A stretch of 64,000 nucleotides of DNA from Lecanicillium sp. G3 (lineage: Eukaryota > Ascomycota > Sordariomycetes > Hypocreales > Cordycipitaceae), in assembly GCA_037575805.1 (NCBI GenBank), contig JAZHPD010000082.1, positions 1 through 64,000 on the forward strand, written 5' to 3'. Position 1 is the first letter of the stretch. Each line of letters opens with the position of its first letter. The translations under genes and the position numbers were made by a program. Of the stretch, positions 46,742-59,147 are shown in pieces. The notes beneath the pieces were generated by a model that had not been told where the DNA came from, ran no database searches, and saw only the letters and a program-made list of their open reading frames with translations.

Positions 46742-47998
46742 TCATCTCGTCTCTCGCGGGGACAGTAACAGCCTCTTCACATCACCGGCTTTGCGTTCCA
46801 GCCAGAGGCGGGTATAGTCGCAGGCAATCACAAAGGACATGTGCTGCGACGGGTCCGGCAGCTTGACGGACGCACTATGCAGATCCTGCAGATACACGGT
46901 GAGCTGCGAGAGGAGTCTCTCGAGCTTGCGAAAGGACAGCTGATACAGCCGCTGGCGGAGATCTATCTCATCATCTTCCTCCAGCTCGAGCACGCCCCAC
47001 GACAGCCGAGGCTCCATCGAGACTCCGAGGGAGGACGGGGTGGCAATGGCCGACTTGGCGGCGCCCATGTCTGCCGCGGCCGCCATGGCAGGCACGGAGA
47101 CGGACGACGACGACGACGGCAGAGGTGATGAGCGACGCAGCGACGACTCGGTGGCGAGCATCTTGAAGTCCTCAATGACATAGCCGATGAGCATGGCGAC
47201 GGCCATGATGTGGAGCGGCTCGGCGTCGTCGCGGCTGTGCGTGCACGCCATGGACATTTCGGACGCGGCGATGCACTGCTTCAGCTTGGCGAGGTGAGCG
47301 TCGATGGAGAGGCGGTGGTCGCTGGTGCTAGGGCCGCCGCGCATCGACGACAGCAGGCCGGTGACGCCGGCATGGCAGGTGCACTCGCCCTCGTCGTCGG
47401 GGTCACGGGGCGCGCAGAACATGGAGTCGAGGTCGCAGGGCGGCGTGGGCATCATGGCGGAGAAGTAGCCTGGGGCGCCTATGCCGGCGCCAGCGTCAGC
47501 CATGCTGCTGAGCAGGCTGGTGAAGTCGAGCATGTGCGCCGCCGAGTGCATGGGGTCGGCGTCGCTGGCCGTCAGGAACATGCAGTCATCGACCAGGGAC
47601 GCAGCGGTCCGGGACGCGTCGGCGGCCTCGTCGGGCATGACGCAGTCGCCGGACCGGGGCGTCTCCCTCTTGCGCCGCGGGCTGCCGGTGCCGGTGCCGG
47701 TGCCGGTGCTAGTGCTGGAGCTGGAGCTGGTGCGGGCATCGCCGCTGGACACGGGCCGGGACGGGCGGCCGGGCCAGGAGGCCTTGCGTGCGCGCTGGGA
47801 CGCCGGGATGGAGATGGGCGGCGCGTCCTTATGGGTGCGGCGCGACAGGCCGTAGATGCACTCGACCTCGTTGCGCTCGCACCGCGAACACGTCGGTTTG
47901 TGCTGGCTGCACCGGACCTTGGCCTCGTTGCAGCCGTTGCACGAGGCGCGCAGGCGCACCTTGGTCTCCTCCATCATGGCTACTCGCGGACTTGGCAT
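46742..47998 (-). CDS. AflR-like Zn2Cys6 pathway regulator
   Basis: This is a probable pathway-specific activator of the adjacent polyketide cluster. The 418-aa, intron-free protein starts at MPSPRVAMMEE; frame upstream remains open to 48190 but adds low-complexity sequence. The zinc cluster C20-x2-C23-x6-C30-x6-C37-x2-C40-x6-C47 reads RASCNGCNEAKVRCSQ and CSRCERNEVEC, followed by YGLSRRTHKDAPPIS. This combination is characteristic of the AflR family that controls aflatoxin, naphthopyrone and related clusters. A Gly-Thr repeat and Ser-rich linkers follow. The C-terminal AflR-type domain contains AVAMLIGYVIEDFKML and LRQRLYQLSFRKLERLL. AflR proteins bind palindromic TCG-N5-CGA-type sites; I looked by eye upstream of the cluster genes and found no perfect copy of TCGSWNNSCGR. 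Confidence 0.9.
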   Translation of the reverse strand: MPSPRVAMMEETKVRLRASCNGCNEAKVRCSQHKPTCSRCERNEVECIYGLSRRTHKDAPPISIPASQRARKASWPGRPSRPVSSGDARTSSSSSTSTGTGTGTGSPRRKRETPRSGDCVMPDEAADASRTAASLVDDCMFLTASDADPMHSAAHMLDFTSLLSSMADAGAGIGAPGYFSAMMPTPPCDLDSMFCAPRDPDDEGECTCHAGVTGLLSSMRGGPSTSDHRLSIDAHLAKLKQCIAASEMSMACTHSRDDAEPLHIMAVAMLIGYVIEDFKMLATESSLRRSSPLPSSSSSVSVPAMAAAADMGAAKSAIATPSSLGVSMEPRLSWGVLELEEDDEIDLRQRLYQLSFRKLERLLSQLTVYLQDLHSASVKLPDPSQHMSFVIACDYTRLWLERKAGDVKRLLLSPRETR

Positions 47999-49806
47999 GG
48001 CTCTGGCGGTTTTCCTTTGGGAGGCTGGCTGGGATACAAGAGGCGTCGGACAGGGCGTCTGGGAATGACAATGGCAAGCATCGGGGACCGCGCCTGGACC
48101 AGCCGTCCGGTTGCCTCTGGTATTCTTATGTATGCCGACAAGGGCAGCTGGCACGCACGCACGCCGCAGCGGCATCAACATCCGCGCCACGCCTCAATTT
48201 TTGCGGGGGGCGTCGTCACCTGCTCCCCAGCTCCCACAGCCTGTCTCTTCAGCTCTCGTTCCAAGAGAGTAAGTACGGATGGGATTTCTCCGCTCGTTAC
48301 CGTCAATTGGCCCGCCGGTGCACCGTGCAAAAGCCACGTGGGCAAGGTTCTTCTCTCTGCCCGTTTGGTCGGTTAGTCATGGCAAAGAGGCTGCCTTTCT
48401 CTCTGGCGGGACGATGGTGCAAAACACATCTTGATACTCCCGAAGCGGATCCTGGAGGATGTAGGGGCGTAAGGCGTGGCTTGGTGGCGTCTTTTCATTC
48501 AAGAGAAAGCAGTACGCTCGTTCGCCACCTTGCGACCGGACGGGGGGACAAGAGGCGCGGCTCCTCACCACGCGTCGGGGTGGAATCGGAAAGGAGGAGA
48601 TGGGTGGGCGCGCCTGGGCCGGGCCCTGACGCATCTGGACATGGCATCACGACACCCCACGGCGGCCCAGGTGCCAAGGCAGATTGGCTGCGATGCAACC
48701 CGGGGCCGAGGATAGGTTCTCCCTTGGTGCTTGGTGGCCCTTTCGAGGCTTCCTCACTGCGACGCCCGACCGGAGTGAAGGGTCGCCCCAAACCATAGCC
48801 GGCTAGATGGAAGGTGGGGGGGACCCAAGCCGCACGAGGTGTACGTCCACTGGCCGCCTTCCTAATGTATCTAGAACGAATCTAGGATCTACATCCTGTG
48901 TCGAGGTCTGTATGTATAAGGCTGGGCTGAGATGAGCTAGCGTCGGCCGCTACGGTCGGCCGCCCCCAGCCGTTGCCGTGCAGAGTCTGGTCGGAATTAT
49001 TGGCTTGGTAATGGTCTACAAATCCGATGTGGTTACGGCTGAGCTCCGATCCCAAGTCCGATCAGGAAGTCATGCCAACCCAGAGCCTTGCCCAGTGCCA
49101 GCTCCCAAGGCGTGGTGTCGTCAAGGGTGGGGAACGGGGTTAAAGGGGAACTGCACCGCATCAGGATATGACCCCCGGCGACGACGCAGGGCTGCCGCGT
49201 TCGGAGACATTCGCGCTCGGAGACATCCACACATGGCCTCACGCTACCGCTCTTTACGTCCACTACACAAGAAGCTCGTCTGCAATCCTTCTACAGGGTC
49301 CCTTACGGCATTATTACTCGCAGCCCCAATAATCTCGCAGGCTAGCGGCCCAGCTGGCTTGTTGTATTGGCTGGCCGGGTTGCTTGGATAACTATGTTTC
49401 TAGGCCTATGAATAACGAGCACAACACAACAGGCCGTTGATACCACCAGAAAGTGGGCAAACCCCGACTGAATGGGCGAGGCAGCCCTGGAACCCATTCC
49501 CGGTGCTACCCTCGCCTCCAGGTACACCCACGTACCCGACAGCCGCCCCTGCCTGGGTCAGCTGATGCCCGACCTGCAATCCCCGACTGCCCATCCTCAG
49601 AAGACGTTTGGTAAATACATCCCCGGCCTGAGCCCCCGGGCAACCGGCTGGCTTCGCTGTCGTCGCAGCCGTCGTCGCCGTGGAAGACTTATTAGCAGCC
49701 CGTGTAGAGACTCCATGATGCCTTTCCCTTGTTCCAAGACTTCACCCATCTGGCTTCACAGCGCTTCTTTTGTCCTCGTAACAAGTCCTTCGCTATACTC
49801 ATACCC
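47999..49806. other. 1.8-kb divergent promoter region
   Basis: This lies between the AflR-like regulator (minus) and the multicopper oxidase (plus). Short frames on both strands have no family features. I saw no perfect AflR-type binding palindrome. Confidence 0.45.
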
Positions 49807-51630
49807 ATGCGGCTGTCTGGCCTCTTTTCTATCGCTCTCGCAGCATCAGGGACCTGGGCTGCGGCCATCCAGAACCCCTCTGATGCTCGTGACTCTACCA
49901 ACCTCACCCGCAGATGCAAGAACGGCCCGCACTCTCGCAAGTGCTGGGACAAGTACGACATCAACACCAACTACTACGACACCATCTTCTACACCAACCG
50001 TACCGTCGAGTACTGGCTGAATCTCGAGGAGATTGACTGTGCTCCCGATGGCTACCTCCGCAAGTGCATGACTGCCAATGGCACCATGCCCGGCCCTGCC
50101 ATCGTCGCCGACTGGGGTGACGATGTCGTCGTCCACGTCACCAACAACCTCTCCAACAACGGTTCTGCCATCCACTGGCACGGTGTCAGACAGCTCAACA
50201 ACAACGACATGGACGGCACCCCCGGTGTCACTCAGTGCCCCATTGCCCCTGGCCACAGCATGACCTACAAGTTCCACGCCGACCAGTACGGCACCACCTG
50301 GTACCACAGCCACTTCAGCTTCCAGTATAGCAACGGTCTCTACGGCCCGCTCATCATCAACGGCCCTGCCACGGCTGACTATGATGAGGACCTCGGTGCC
50401 ATCTTCGTCACTGACTGGGACCACGAGACGGCTGATATCCACTGGGCCACCATCGCCAACTTCAACGTCACCTTCAACGGCTCCGACACTGGTCTTATCA
50501 ACGGCATGAACACGGGCAACTGCACTGCTCTCAACGCCACCAAGCCCGACGCCAACTGTCTTAGCGACGGCAAGAAGTTCTCTCTCAACTTCGAGGCTGG
50601 CAAGAAGTACCGTCTGCGCATCATCAACTCGGCAGAGGAGGACTGGGTCCAGTTCAGCATCGACAACCACACCATGACCGTCATCTCCAACGACTTTGTG
50701 CCCATTGTCCCCTACCAGACCACAAGCGTCATGATCGACATGGGTCAGCGTTATGATGTCATTGTCGAGGCCAACGCCCCCCCCGGTGACTACTGGATGC
50801 GCAGTGGCTTCGAGCCCGGCTGCATCCCCAACGGTGCCGGCGCCAACAACATCACGGCCATTGTGAGGTACAACAAGGACAGCACCGCCGACCCTACCGC
50901 CGCCAGCGTCAACAACGCCATTCTGGGCCTCGACTTTTGCGTCGACGAGCAGCCCACCAACCTGGAGCCGTGGGTGCCCATCGACCTGGACTTTTCCAAG
51001 GTCAAGGCTGGCATCAAGACCCAGACGATTGGCCCCGAGTGGATTGACAACAACACCTACCTTCGCTGGTCCATCAATGAGGGATCCTACATGTGGGTGA
51101 ACTGGTCCAACCCTGCCCTGGAGGGTGTCGTGACCGGCAACCTCAACTCCATCCCTCCTACGGACAACGTCTTCCAGGTCGGCGCCAACTCGTCGTCCGT
51201 TAAGGCTAACAGAGACGAGACCGAGTGGGTTGTGCTCGTCATTGAGGATAAGACTCCCTTCACCGGCATCTCGCACCCTATCCATCTTCACGGCCACGAT
51301 TTCCTTATTCTCGCCACCGGCTACGAGCAGTGGACCGGAAGGACCTACGGATGGCACATGAAGAACCCGCCTCGCCGCGATACCGCCACCATGCCTGCCA
51401 ACGGTTTCATTGCCATTGCCTTCCCGCTCGACAACCCCGGTGTCTGGGCTCTGCATTGCCACATTACCTGGCACAGCAGCCAGGGCTTCGGAGCCACCGT
51501 TGTTGAATCCGCAGCCCTGATCCCGGGTGAAGTTGGTGGTGACTGGGCCCAGACGCTTGACCCCGTCTGTGCCGCATGGAAGGCCTACGCGCCCACCATG
51601 CCTTTCCAGCAGACCGACGCAGGTATTTAG
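49807..51630 (+). CDS. Secreted multicopper oxidase (laccase)
   Basis: A copper enzyme that oxidises phenols by one electron, allowing radical coupling or polymerisation. The intron-free 607-aa protein starts with the signal peptide MRLSGLFSIALAASGTWA; an upstream extension would bury this signal. All four copper signatures are complete: HWHG (about residue 123), HSHF (167), HPIHLHGHDF (490) and HCHITWHSSQGF (550). Several N-glycosylation sites are present. The last residues (DAGI) resemble the short tail of ascomycete laccases. The protein lies between the AflR-like regulator and the PKS, 941 bp before the PKS start. Comparable cluster enzymes dimerise naphthopyrones or help form perylenequinones and conidial pigments, so it probably acts on the polyketide product; this is inference. 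Confidence 0.93.
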   Translation: MRLSGLFSIALAASGTWAAAIQNPSDARDSTNLTRRCKNGPHSRKCWDKYDINTNYYDTIFYTNRTVEYWLNLEEIDCAPDGYLRKCMTANGTMPGPAIVADWGDDVVVHVTNNLSNNGSAIHWHGVRQLNNNDMDGTPGVTQCPIAPGHSMTYKFHADQYGTTWYHSHFSFQYSNGLYGPLIINGPATADYDEDLGAIFVTDWDHETADIHWATIANFNVTFNGSDTGLINGMNTGNCTALNATKPDANCLSDGKKFSLNFEAGKKYRLRIINSAEEDWVQFSIDNHTMTVISNDFVPIVPYQTTSVMIDMGQRYDVIVEANAPPGDYWMRSGFEPGCIPNGAGANNITAIVRYNKDSTADPTAASVNNAILGLDFCVDEQPTNLEPWVPIDLDFSKVKAGIKTQTIGPEWIDNNTYLRWSINEGSYMWVNWSNPALEGVVTGNLNSIPPTDNVFQVGANSSSVKANRDETEWVVLVIEDKTPFTGISHPIHLHGHDFLILATGYEQWTGRTYGWHMKNPPRRDTATMPANGFIAIAFPLDNPGVWALHCHITWHSSQGFGATVVESAALIPGEVGGDWAQTLDPVCAAWKAYAPTMPFQQTDAGI

Positions 51631-52571
51631 AGTCATGGTGTGCTGAACTCCTCTACATAGCTTGCAATTGAGCCTCGGCAGATGTTTTTTTTTAGAGTGC
51701 CAGATGAGCTTTGATTCTCACAATATGTAAATTACTACTCTAGATGTAATCGCAGCTTACTGCCTTTTCGTCTGCAAACTGTTTATCCGACTCCCAGGTG
51801 TTCCAGCGTAGCATTGGCTCCCCCCTTCCAGAACATGAACGTGCCTGTTCCATTCCTACTTGTAGCCTAGGTCCACGAAGGCGGGAGAAGAGGTGGCGAG
51901 GGGGGACAGGGAAGGGGAGTGGCCAAAGGGGAGAGAAGAGACGATGCAACCCGATGTTCGAACAAGCACAAGTTTAGGTTGAAACTAGAAGTTTATCTTC
52001 TCGGTGTTGGACCAGGGCCTGGGATGGCAAAACGGCAAGTCATCCGCAGCTGAAAACAAAACGGCGCGAGGCTCAATACGACGTTCCCGACGGGGAATCC
52101 CACTGCGAGCTGGGTGCGGGCTGACGTGTCCATCGGCAATCCAAGCCCATGCCGGGGAACACACACAGCAACGGCAACAGGAGACTTTTTTTATTTTAGT
52201 TTACTTTTTTCCTATCATGATACTCTGACTCTCCTCTCTCGGGTACAGTCCGGAAAGGAAGACAAGAAAACATGCTCGATAGTTCCGCACACCCGGACAA
52301 CCGGGAATGGGCGGTGCTTATGCTTGGGCGGCGAGGCTGGAGGCTGAGCTGGGAGATAGATCAGATATATTTTTACATATACGTGTAACTACGTCGTGTC
52401 TTTGACTGCTTGTTTCCTCCATCCACAGCCATTCATCGTCGCACCAACACCTATCCATATCGACCCTTTCTTTCTTTCTTTTTTTTTTTTTTTTTTGTTT
52501 CCGTTCTTCGCCTGTAATTCGTTCTCGTCCCCCGTCACTCACTACAACAGGCTCGCAGGTATTCAACAACA
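51631..52571. other. PKS promoter region
   Basis: This separates the laccase stop from the PKS start. It contains AT-rich words (GATATATTTTTACATATA near 52370), a pyrimidine tract (about 52466-52500) typical of fungal promoters of well-expressed genes, and no gene. Confidence 0.45.
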
Positions 52572-55500
52572 ATGGGCTTAACTCATCCCATCGTCCTCGT
52601 CTTTGGGGACCTCACCGACCCGTGGGCGGTCGGTGTTGACCATGTCTTTAGCCAGGCCTCAACGACGCCCTTACTTCAGTCCTTCCTCGACGACCTGTAT
52701 ACGGCCTTCAAGGCCGAGGTAAGAACCATGGACGGCTTCTTACAGAAGAGCTTTGGTGCTTGCTCCAGCTTCCAGGAGCTCGCCCAGCGATATCGTCGCG
52801 CGAGCGACGAGGTCGGCATGGTCCACGCCATGCTGCTCTATACTGTCCGCGCAGCGTTGCTATTAGAGTTCGTGCCATCTTCCCCCCCGTCTGGCCTCCC
52901 AATGAGGTTGACACTGGGATTGGGGCCATTAGCTAACCAATGGCTTTAGGGCAACGAATCGTGAACCTCTTCTACTCCATCCTAGCGAGGATGGGCGATC
53001 GGAGACGCACCTGGTTGGCGTCTCCGCCGGCCTCTGGAATGCCGTCGCTGTGCCCATTTCCACAAACTTCAACGCTCTATACGAATCTACCATCGAGGCC
53101 GGCCGCATATGGATCCGACTTTGCAGCCTCATCTTTTCGCGATCAAGATCCAGAGAGGATCGGCCCGGCGTGTGGGGTCGCGCTGTCTTGGGCATGGGCG
53201 TGGACGAACTCGAGGAGATACTCAAGCAGTTCCAGGATGGCGTGGTAAGCAGCACACTCCCATGCCTGACGCTGCCTCCAAGAAGATACTAACCCGCATG
53301 ATTAGGGCATCCCTTCGTCCAAGAGGGCCAAGGTCGGCTTTACGGGAGACCGCTGGAACACCATAATCGGCCCGCCTTCGGTGCTAGAACTCATATTCAC
53401 CCAGTGTCCCGAGCTGAAGAAGCGCTCCAATCACGAGCTTCCCGGAATCCGCGGCCTGCAACATACTCTCGCAGTGTCCGAGGCCGACTTGGACAAGGTC
53501 ATCGGCACCTCACCCCTATTGAAGACAGAGCTTCGCCCTGGATTCAAAGTATGGGGCATGACGACCGACAACGCCTCCGCCACCTACTCCAGCTGGGGCG
53601 AGCTGCTCAAGGTCGCCGCTCTGCAGACACTGTCGCAGCGACTAGACCTCGTGCAGATCATGAGCCAGCTCAACACCTATCTCGTCGCGGCACAGCAGGT
53701 CGACATCAAGCTGATGGGCCCCAGCGGCCACGCTTCCTACATTGTCAACGTCCTCAAGGCGACGAGACACGTGTCTATCAGGGACGATCTGCAGTCGTCA
53801 AGGGAGGCTGAGCGTCGGCGCGAAGGCGCCATTGCCATTGTCGGCATGGCGGGCAAGGGTCCCGGCAGCGAGGACTTGGATGAGTTCTGGAAGGTCATTG
53901 CCACCGGCCAGGACTGCCACTCGGAAATCCCGGCCGAACGCATGGACATGGACGAGTACTACTGCACCAAGCACGGCCAGGGCAAGTGTACCATGACCTG
54001 TCGCCACGGCTGTTTCATGAAGAACCCGGGTCACTTTGACGCCAAGTTCTTCCACATCTCGCCCCGCGAGGCTCTCCTGATGGAGCCCGTCCATCGCCAC
54101 TTCCTGATGAGCGCATACGAAGCCCTGGAGATGGCTGGCTACTCTGCCGGCCAGACCCGGACGACGGATCCCAACAAGACGGCCGTCTTCTTTGCGCAGA
54201 GCTTCGACGACTGGTTAAAGGTCAGCCACGCCGCGCTCGGCTGCGACGCCTACACCCTGCAGGGCATCCAGCGCGCTTTTGGCCCCGGACGCCTGGCCTT
54301 CCAGATGAAATGGGAGGGCCCGACGTACGCGCTCGACTCGGCCTGCGCCGGGTCGACCTCGGCCATCCACCTAGCCTGCATGAGTCTGCTGTCCAAGGAT
54401 GTCGACATGGCCGTCGCCGGTGCCACGACCGTCCTGTCCGACCCGCACTCCTTTACGTTCCTCAGCAAGGCCGGCGTGCTGTCCGAGACGGGCAACTGCA
54501 AGACCTACCGCGACGATGCCGACGGCTACTGCCGCGCCGACTTCAGCGGCGCCCTCATTCTGAAACGTCTCGAGGACGCCGTCGCCCACAACGACAAAAT
54601 TCTTGCTGTCATTGCCGGGTCGGCTCGCAACCATTCCGGCAACGCGACGTCCATCACCACATCCGATGCCAACGCCCAGGAGCGCCTCTTCAAGAAGGTC
54701 CTGCGCAACGCCCGGCTTGACCCCGAGGATGTATCTTACGTTGAAATGCACGGAACTGGCACTCAGGTTGGAGACAAGGCTGAGATGGCCGCCGTTTCCA
54801 AGGTCTTCCTGCCGAGACGCGACGACAACCCTCTTCCAGTGGGAGCCATCAAGGCCAACATTGGACACAGTGAAGCCGTGAGTACACAGTCCTGCGCCAC
54901 AATACCCCGCCAACTATGGCGATTTGATGGAAATATTGATATATGCTGACATGTGCTACTTTCATCTTAGGCGGCTGGCTTGTCCTCGGTCCTCAAGAGC
55001 ATTCTCATGCTCCAGAAGGGCATCATCCCTCCCCAGGCAGGTATGCCACACGGCATGAACCCTAACCTAGTGGAGATTCTGGGAGACAGCAAGAGCATCG
55101 TGATTCCCACGCAGTCGACCGAGTTCAAAGCTCCCAATGGCAAGCCGAAGCGCATCCTCATTAACAACTTTGACGCCGCTGTAAGTCTCTCTCTTCTCTC
55201 CCCTGCACCCCAACGGCTCGCGTGATACGAGCATCGAACCAGCCACTGACATGTCAAATGTCCAGGGCGGCAACGCAAGTATCCTCGTAGAGGAGTACAT
55301 GCCGGACCCGGCCAAGGTTGCGAGACGGGGAGAGCTGGATCCCCGATCCAGCCACGTTATTACCGTCTCGGGCAGGACACCGGCCTCGCATCTTGCCAAC
55401 ATGCGCCGACTCGCCGCCTGGCTTCGCGCCAACCCCAACGCCCGCATGCAGGACGTCGCCTACTCGACGACGGCCCGCAAGGTGCACCACCCCATCAGGT

Positions 55501-58500
55501 TTGCGCTCGCAGCATCCACAGTGCAGGATGCCGCCTACAAGCTCGAGGCCGAGATCCAGCGGGACACCGGCTCCGCCAAGAAGACGGCCGCCCCTCCTGT
55601 GGTCTTCGTATTCACCGGTCAGGGCTCGCATTACGCCGGCATGGGCAGCGAGCTGTACCGTACCAACTCCATCTTCCGCAAGACTGCCGACCTCTGCGCC
55701 GCCATCTGCGCGTCGCACGACTTCCCGGCCTTCCTCGATATCATCACCACCGACGGCGTTGACATGTCCACCAAGAACGCCGCCCAGATCCAGCTTGCCG
55801 TTGTCACGCTGGAAATTGCCCTCACGGCCTTTTGGAGATCCTGCTGCGGACTCGAGGCCACCATGGTCATGGGACACAGTCTCGGGGAATACGCGGCCCT
55901 CCACGCGGCCGGAGTGCTCTCGTTGACCGACACGCTGTACCTCGTCGGCCAGCGCGCGCGCCTGTTGCTGGAGCGATGCGAAGTCAACTCATGCGCCATG
56001 CTCTCCGTAGCAGCCCCGGCTTCAGTCGTGCGTGACCATCTTGCCCGTCTCGGTGACTCGACCTGTGAAGTGGCCTGCATCAACAGCCCCAATGCCACAG
56101 TCATCAGCGGTACCTCGGCGGACCTTGTGCGCATCCAAGAAGCCATAATTGCTCAGGACGCCAACGCACGCACCAAGATGCTCTCGGTGCCGTTTGCGTT
56201 CCACTCCTTCCAGATGGACGCCATCCTCCCCGAATACAAGGACATTGCCAGCGGAGTGATATATCTGGCACCAACCATCCCTGTGGCGTCCACACTTCTC
56301 GGATCCGTCGTCGATACTGCCGGCGTCTTTGGCGAGGGGTACCTCGCACGACAGACGCGCCAGATGGTCAACTTCTGTGGCGGCCTGAACGCGGTCACGT
56401 CTGCGCTCAAGAGCGACGAGCCCTTGTGGCTCGAGATCGGTCCCGGCCCGGTCTGCACTTCATTTGTGCGAGCGACGGTCTCGCCGCCCACTGTCAAAAT
56501 CAACCACACCATCGACTCCAAGAGCAGTGACTGGCTGTCCATTTCCAAGACTCTGGTGAGTGCCTATACGTGCGGCATCGACGTCGACTGGCTCGCCCTC
56601 AACGCCCTGTACGAGAGCAGCCTCGAGCTCCTCACGCTGCCGACCTACGCCTGGGATGTTAAGAACTACTGGATCACCCACTCGGACAAGAACAACGGCG
56701 AGCTGGTTTCCTCCGCCGCTGCCAAATCCGTCGTGCCGGAGCCCTTCCTCACGACGACGGCGCAGTACCTCGTCAGCAAGACCATCACGCGTGAGGGCCA
56801 GGTTCAGGTTACGTTCCGGACCGGTCTTTCCGACCATGGCTTCCTGGGCGTCGTTGACGGCCACAAGATGCAGCAGATTGGGCTCGCCTCGGGCACTGTC
56901 TTCTGCGACGCGGCTGCCACGGTGGCCAAGTACGCGTTGGAGTACAGCGGTGGCAAGACGGGCATCACGGCGTCTCACCTGACCTTCCACGAGCCCAAGA
57001 TGCTCGCGCCCCTGACGCGCGATCTCGTCGGCCTGGACGGCGACCTTCTTACGACGGCCACAATGGACAGCGTATCTTCGGGCACCGTGCTGGCCACGTT
57101 CAAGGCCACGTCCAAGAGCGGCGAGTCGTACGACCTCGGCTCCGTGACGGTCAAGTACCGCAAGCCCGAGGAGGCGCAGGCCGAGCTGGACCGCGTGTCC
57201 TACTTCATCAAATCCAAGATGGAGGACCGCATCCAGCTGTCCAACGACGGGTCCGGCCACCGCCTGCAGCCCGACGTCTTCTTTGCCCTCTTCGCCGGCG
57301 CCGTCGAGTTCTCGCCCGACTTCCGCGGCGTCCAGGAGGCCTACGTGGCCGCCGACTTCCAGGAGGCCGCTGCCACCATCAAGGTCAAGCCGGACCCCGA
57401 AGGCACGCGGTTCACCACGTCGCCGTACTGGGGCGAGGCGCTGCTGCACTTGGCTGGCTTCATGGTCAACGGAAACCCAAACACGCCCGCGCACCTGACC
57501 TATGCTCTGATGGGTTACAGCAGCATCGGGCAGCTCGCTCCCATCGACCCCAGCAAGGACTACATGACCTACACGCGCATCTCGCGCTGGGAGGGCACCG
57601 TGGGCTTTTGCGACGCCTACGTCTTTGACCGGGCCACGTCCAAGATTGTCATGCTCGCTGTCGACCTCCGCTACCAGCAGTTCAGGAAGGCTACCTGGCG
57701 CCATATCCTCAACACCCGGCCGCACCCCGTCGGCGCCGTCCATCACGCTCCCAAGCCTGCTGCTGCGGCGCCAGCCAAGGCGCCCAAGGTGATACATGAG
57801 AGTCCCCCTACGCCCGCGGCCCCGGTACCCCAGCAGAGCAACAAGGAAGAGGAGTCGGCCAACACGTCCTCGTTCCAGATCATCCTCCAGAGCCTGATCA
57901 GCGCAACCGGGGGTGACGCGGCAGAATTCACGGACGATGCCGACCTGGCCGACATTGGCGTCGACTCCATCATGGCGATCGAGGTAGTTGCCGCTGTCCG
58001 GGAGATGGGCGTGGATCTGCCGGCGTCTTTCCTGTTCGAGTACAACACGATCGGGGACATCCGCCGCGCCTTTGGCAGCAGTGGTGGTGTGCAGACCGAC
58101 TCGGATAGCACCGACGCCAGCGGCCCGCCGTCGAGTGCAGACGACGACGACATGCTGCTGTGCACGCCCAACAAGCCCTTCACGCCCATATCGCCGGCGT
58201 CGAGCGTGGCCCACGTGGACAAGGAGCAGCCCCCGAAGCTGGAACCGGCACTCGCGGACGGCAAGACATCGCCGCTGCCCAGCGTCCGGATTACCCTGCT
58301 GCAGGGCCGCCCCGAGACCGGCAGCGTCCCGCTGTACATGATGGCCGACGGGACTGGCTCCGCGGTGTCATTCATCCACCTGCGGCCGTTTGCGTCCAAC
58401 CGGGTTGTGTACGGCATCGACTCACCCTTCCTCCGGTGCCCGGAGCGCATGGACGGCAGCGTCGGCATCGAGGGCGTGGCCAATCTGGTCGTCGACGCAC

Positions 58501-59147
58501 TGCTCAAGGCGCACTCGACCGGCCCGCTCATGATTGGCGGCTACTCGGTCGGCTGCTACGTGGCCTTTGAGATGTCGCGGCAGCTGGTCCGCCTGGGACG
58601 CGAGGTGCCAGGCCTGCTGCTCATCGACATGCCGTGCCCGCGCGCGCGCGCCGTGGCCTGCGACACGCTGTCCGCCGAGGCTGACAGCAGCGAGGTCATC
58701 CTACAGGACATTGTCAACCAGGACGTGCATTGGAGCTCGCTGTCGTCGAGCCGCAGCCACATGCGACATTTCTTCCTCGCAATGAACGAGTACGCACCGG
58801 CGCCCATGACGGCTGCTGAGCGGCCCGCCAAGACGGCCGTCATTTGGGCTGAGCGCGGCCTGGTCAACCGCGTCACCCGCGACGCCGCCTGCCTGCGCAA
58901 GCTCGAGGCCCAGGGCGTGCCCATCAAGGCGTATCCCGGATACATGGAGGATCCCAGCCTCAGCACCTTTGCCTGCCATGTGCCCGACAAGGGTGACGCC
59001 GGCCGGGTGCCGAACGGCTGGGACAAGTACACGGCCGGCGACGTCAAGGTCTTGTCCGTCAACGGCGATCACTTTGAGCTGCCCATGCCGAGCCACGTTC
59101 ATCTGCTGCAGGCTGAAATGGATAAGGCCCTGGCCTATTTTTCTTGA
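52572..59147 (+). CDS. Non-reducing polyketide synthase, SAT-KS-AT-PT-ACP-TE
   Basis: An iterative type I synthase making an aromatic polyketide in the cytosol. Five exons (52572-52867, 52950-53244, 53306-54877, 54971-55180, 55266-59147) encode 2084 aa. Domains: SAT about 5-360, with GVSAG where GxCxG is usual (S124). KS about 370-790, with C544 (DSACAGSTS), H679 (EMHGTGT) and H718 (ANIGHSEA). AT about 905-1200 (FTGQGSHYAGMG; GHSLGEYAAL, S996). PT about 1290-1610, with H1315 (LSDHGFLG) and E1515 (YWGEALLHLAGF) where Asp is usual. One ACP with S1692 (GVDSIMAIE). TE about 1820-2084, with S1885 (GGYSVGCY), D1912 and H2060 (NGDHFELP). No methyltransferase or reductase domain is present. The TE would release the product by hydrolysis or Claisen cyclisation. 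Neighbouring regulator and tailoring genes mark it as the cluster core. Chain length cannot be read directly. Confidence 0.95.

Noticed and set aside
47210..48376. 388-aa plus-strand open frame opposite the AflR-like gene
   Set aside because: It is antisense to a clear zinc-cluster regulator and is Gly/Ala/Arg low complexity.
49846..51636. 596-aa open frame on the minus strand opposite the laccase
   Set aside because: It is antisense to a gene with four intact copper motifs. C-ending codons on the plus strand keep the minus frame free of stops. No protein family features.
56460..58214. 584-aa minus-strand open frame within the PKS
   Set aside because: It is a shadow of the PT and ACP coding region; its composition (Arg, Gly and Val rich) reflects complementary codons.
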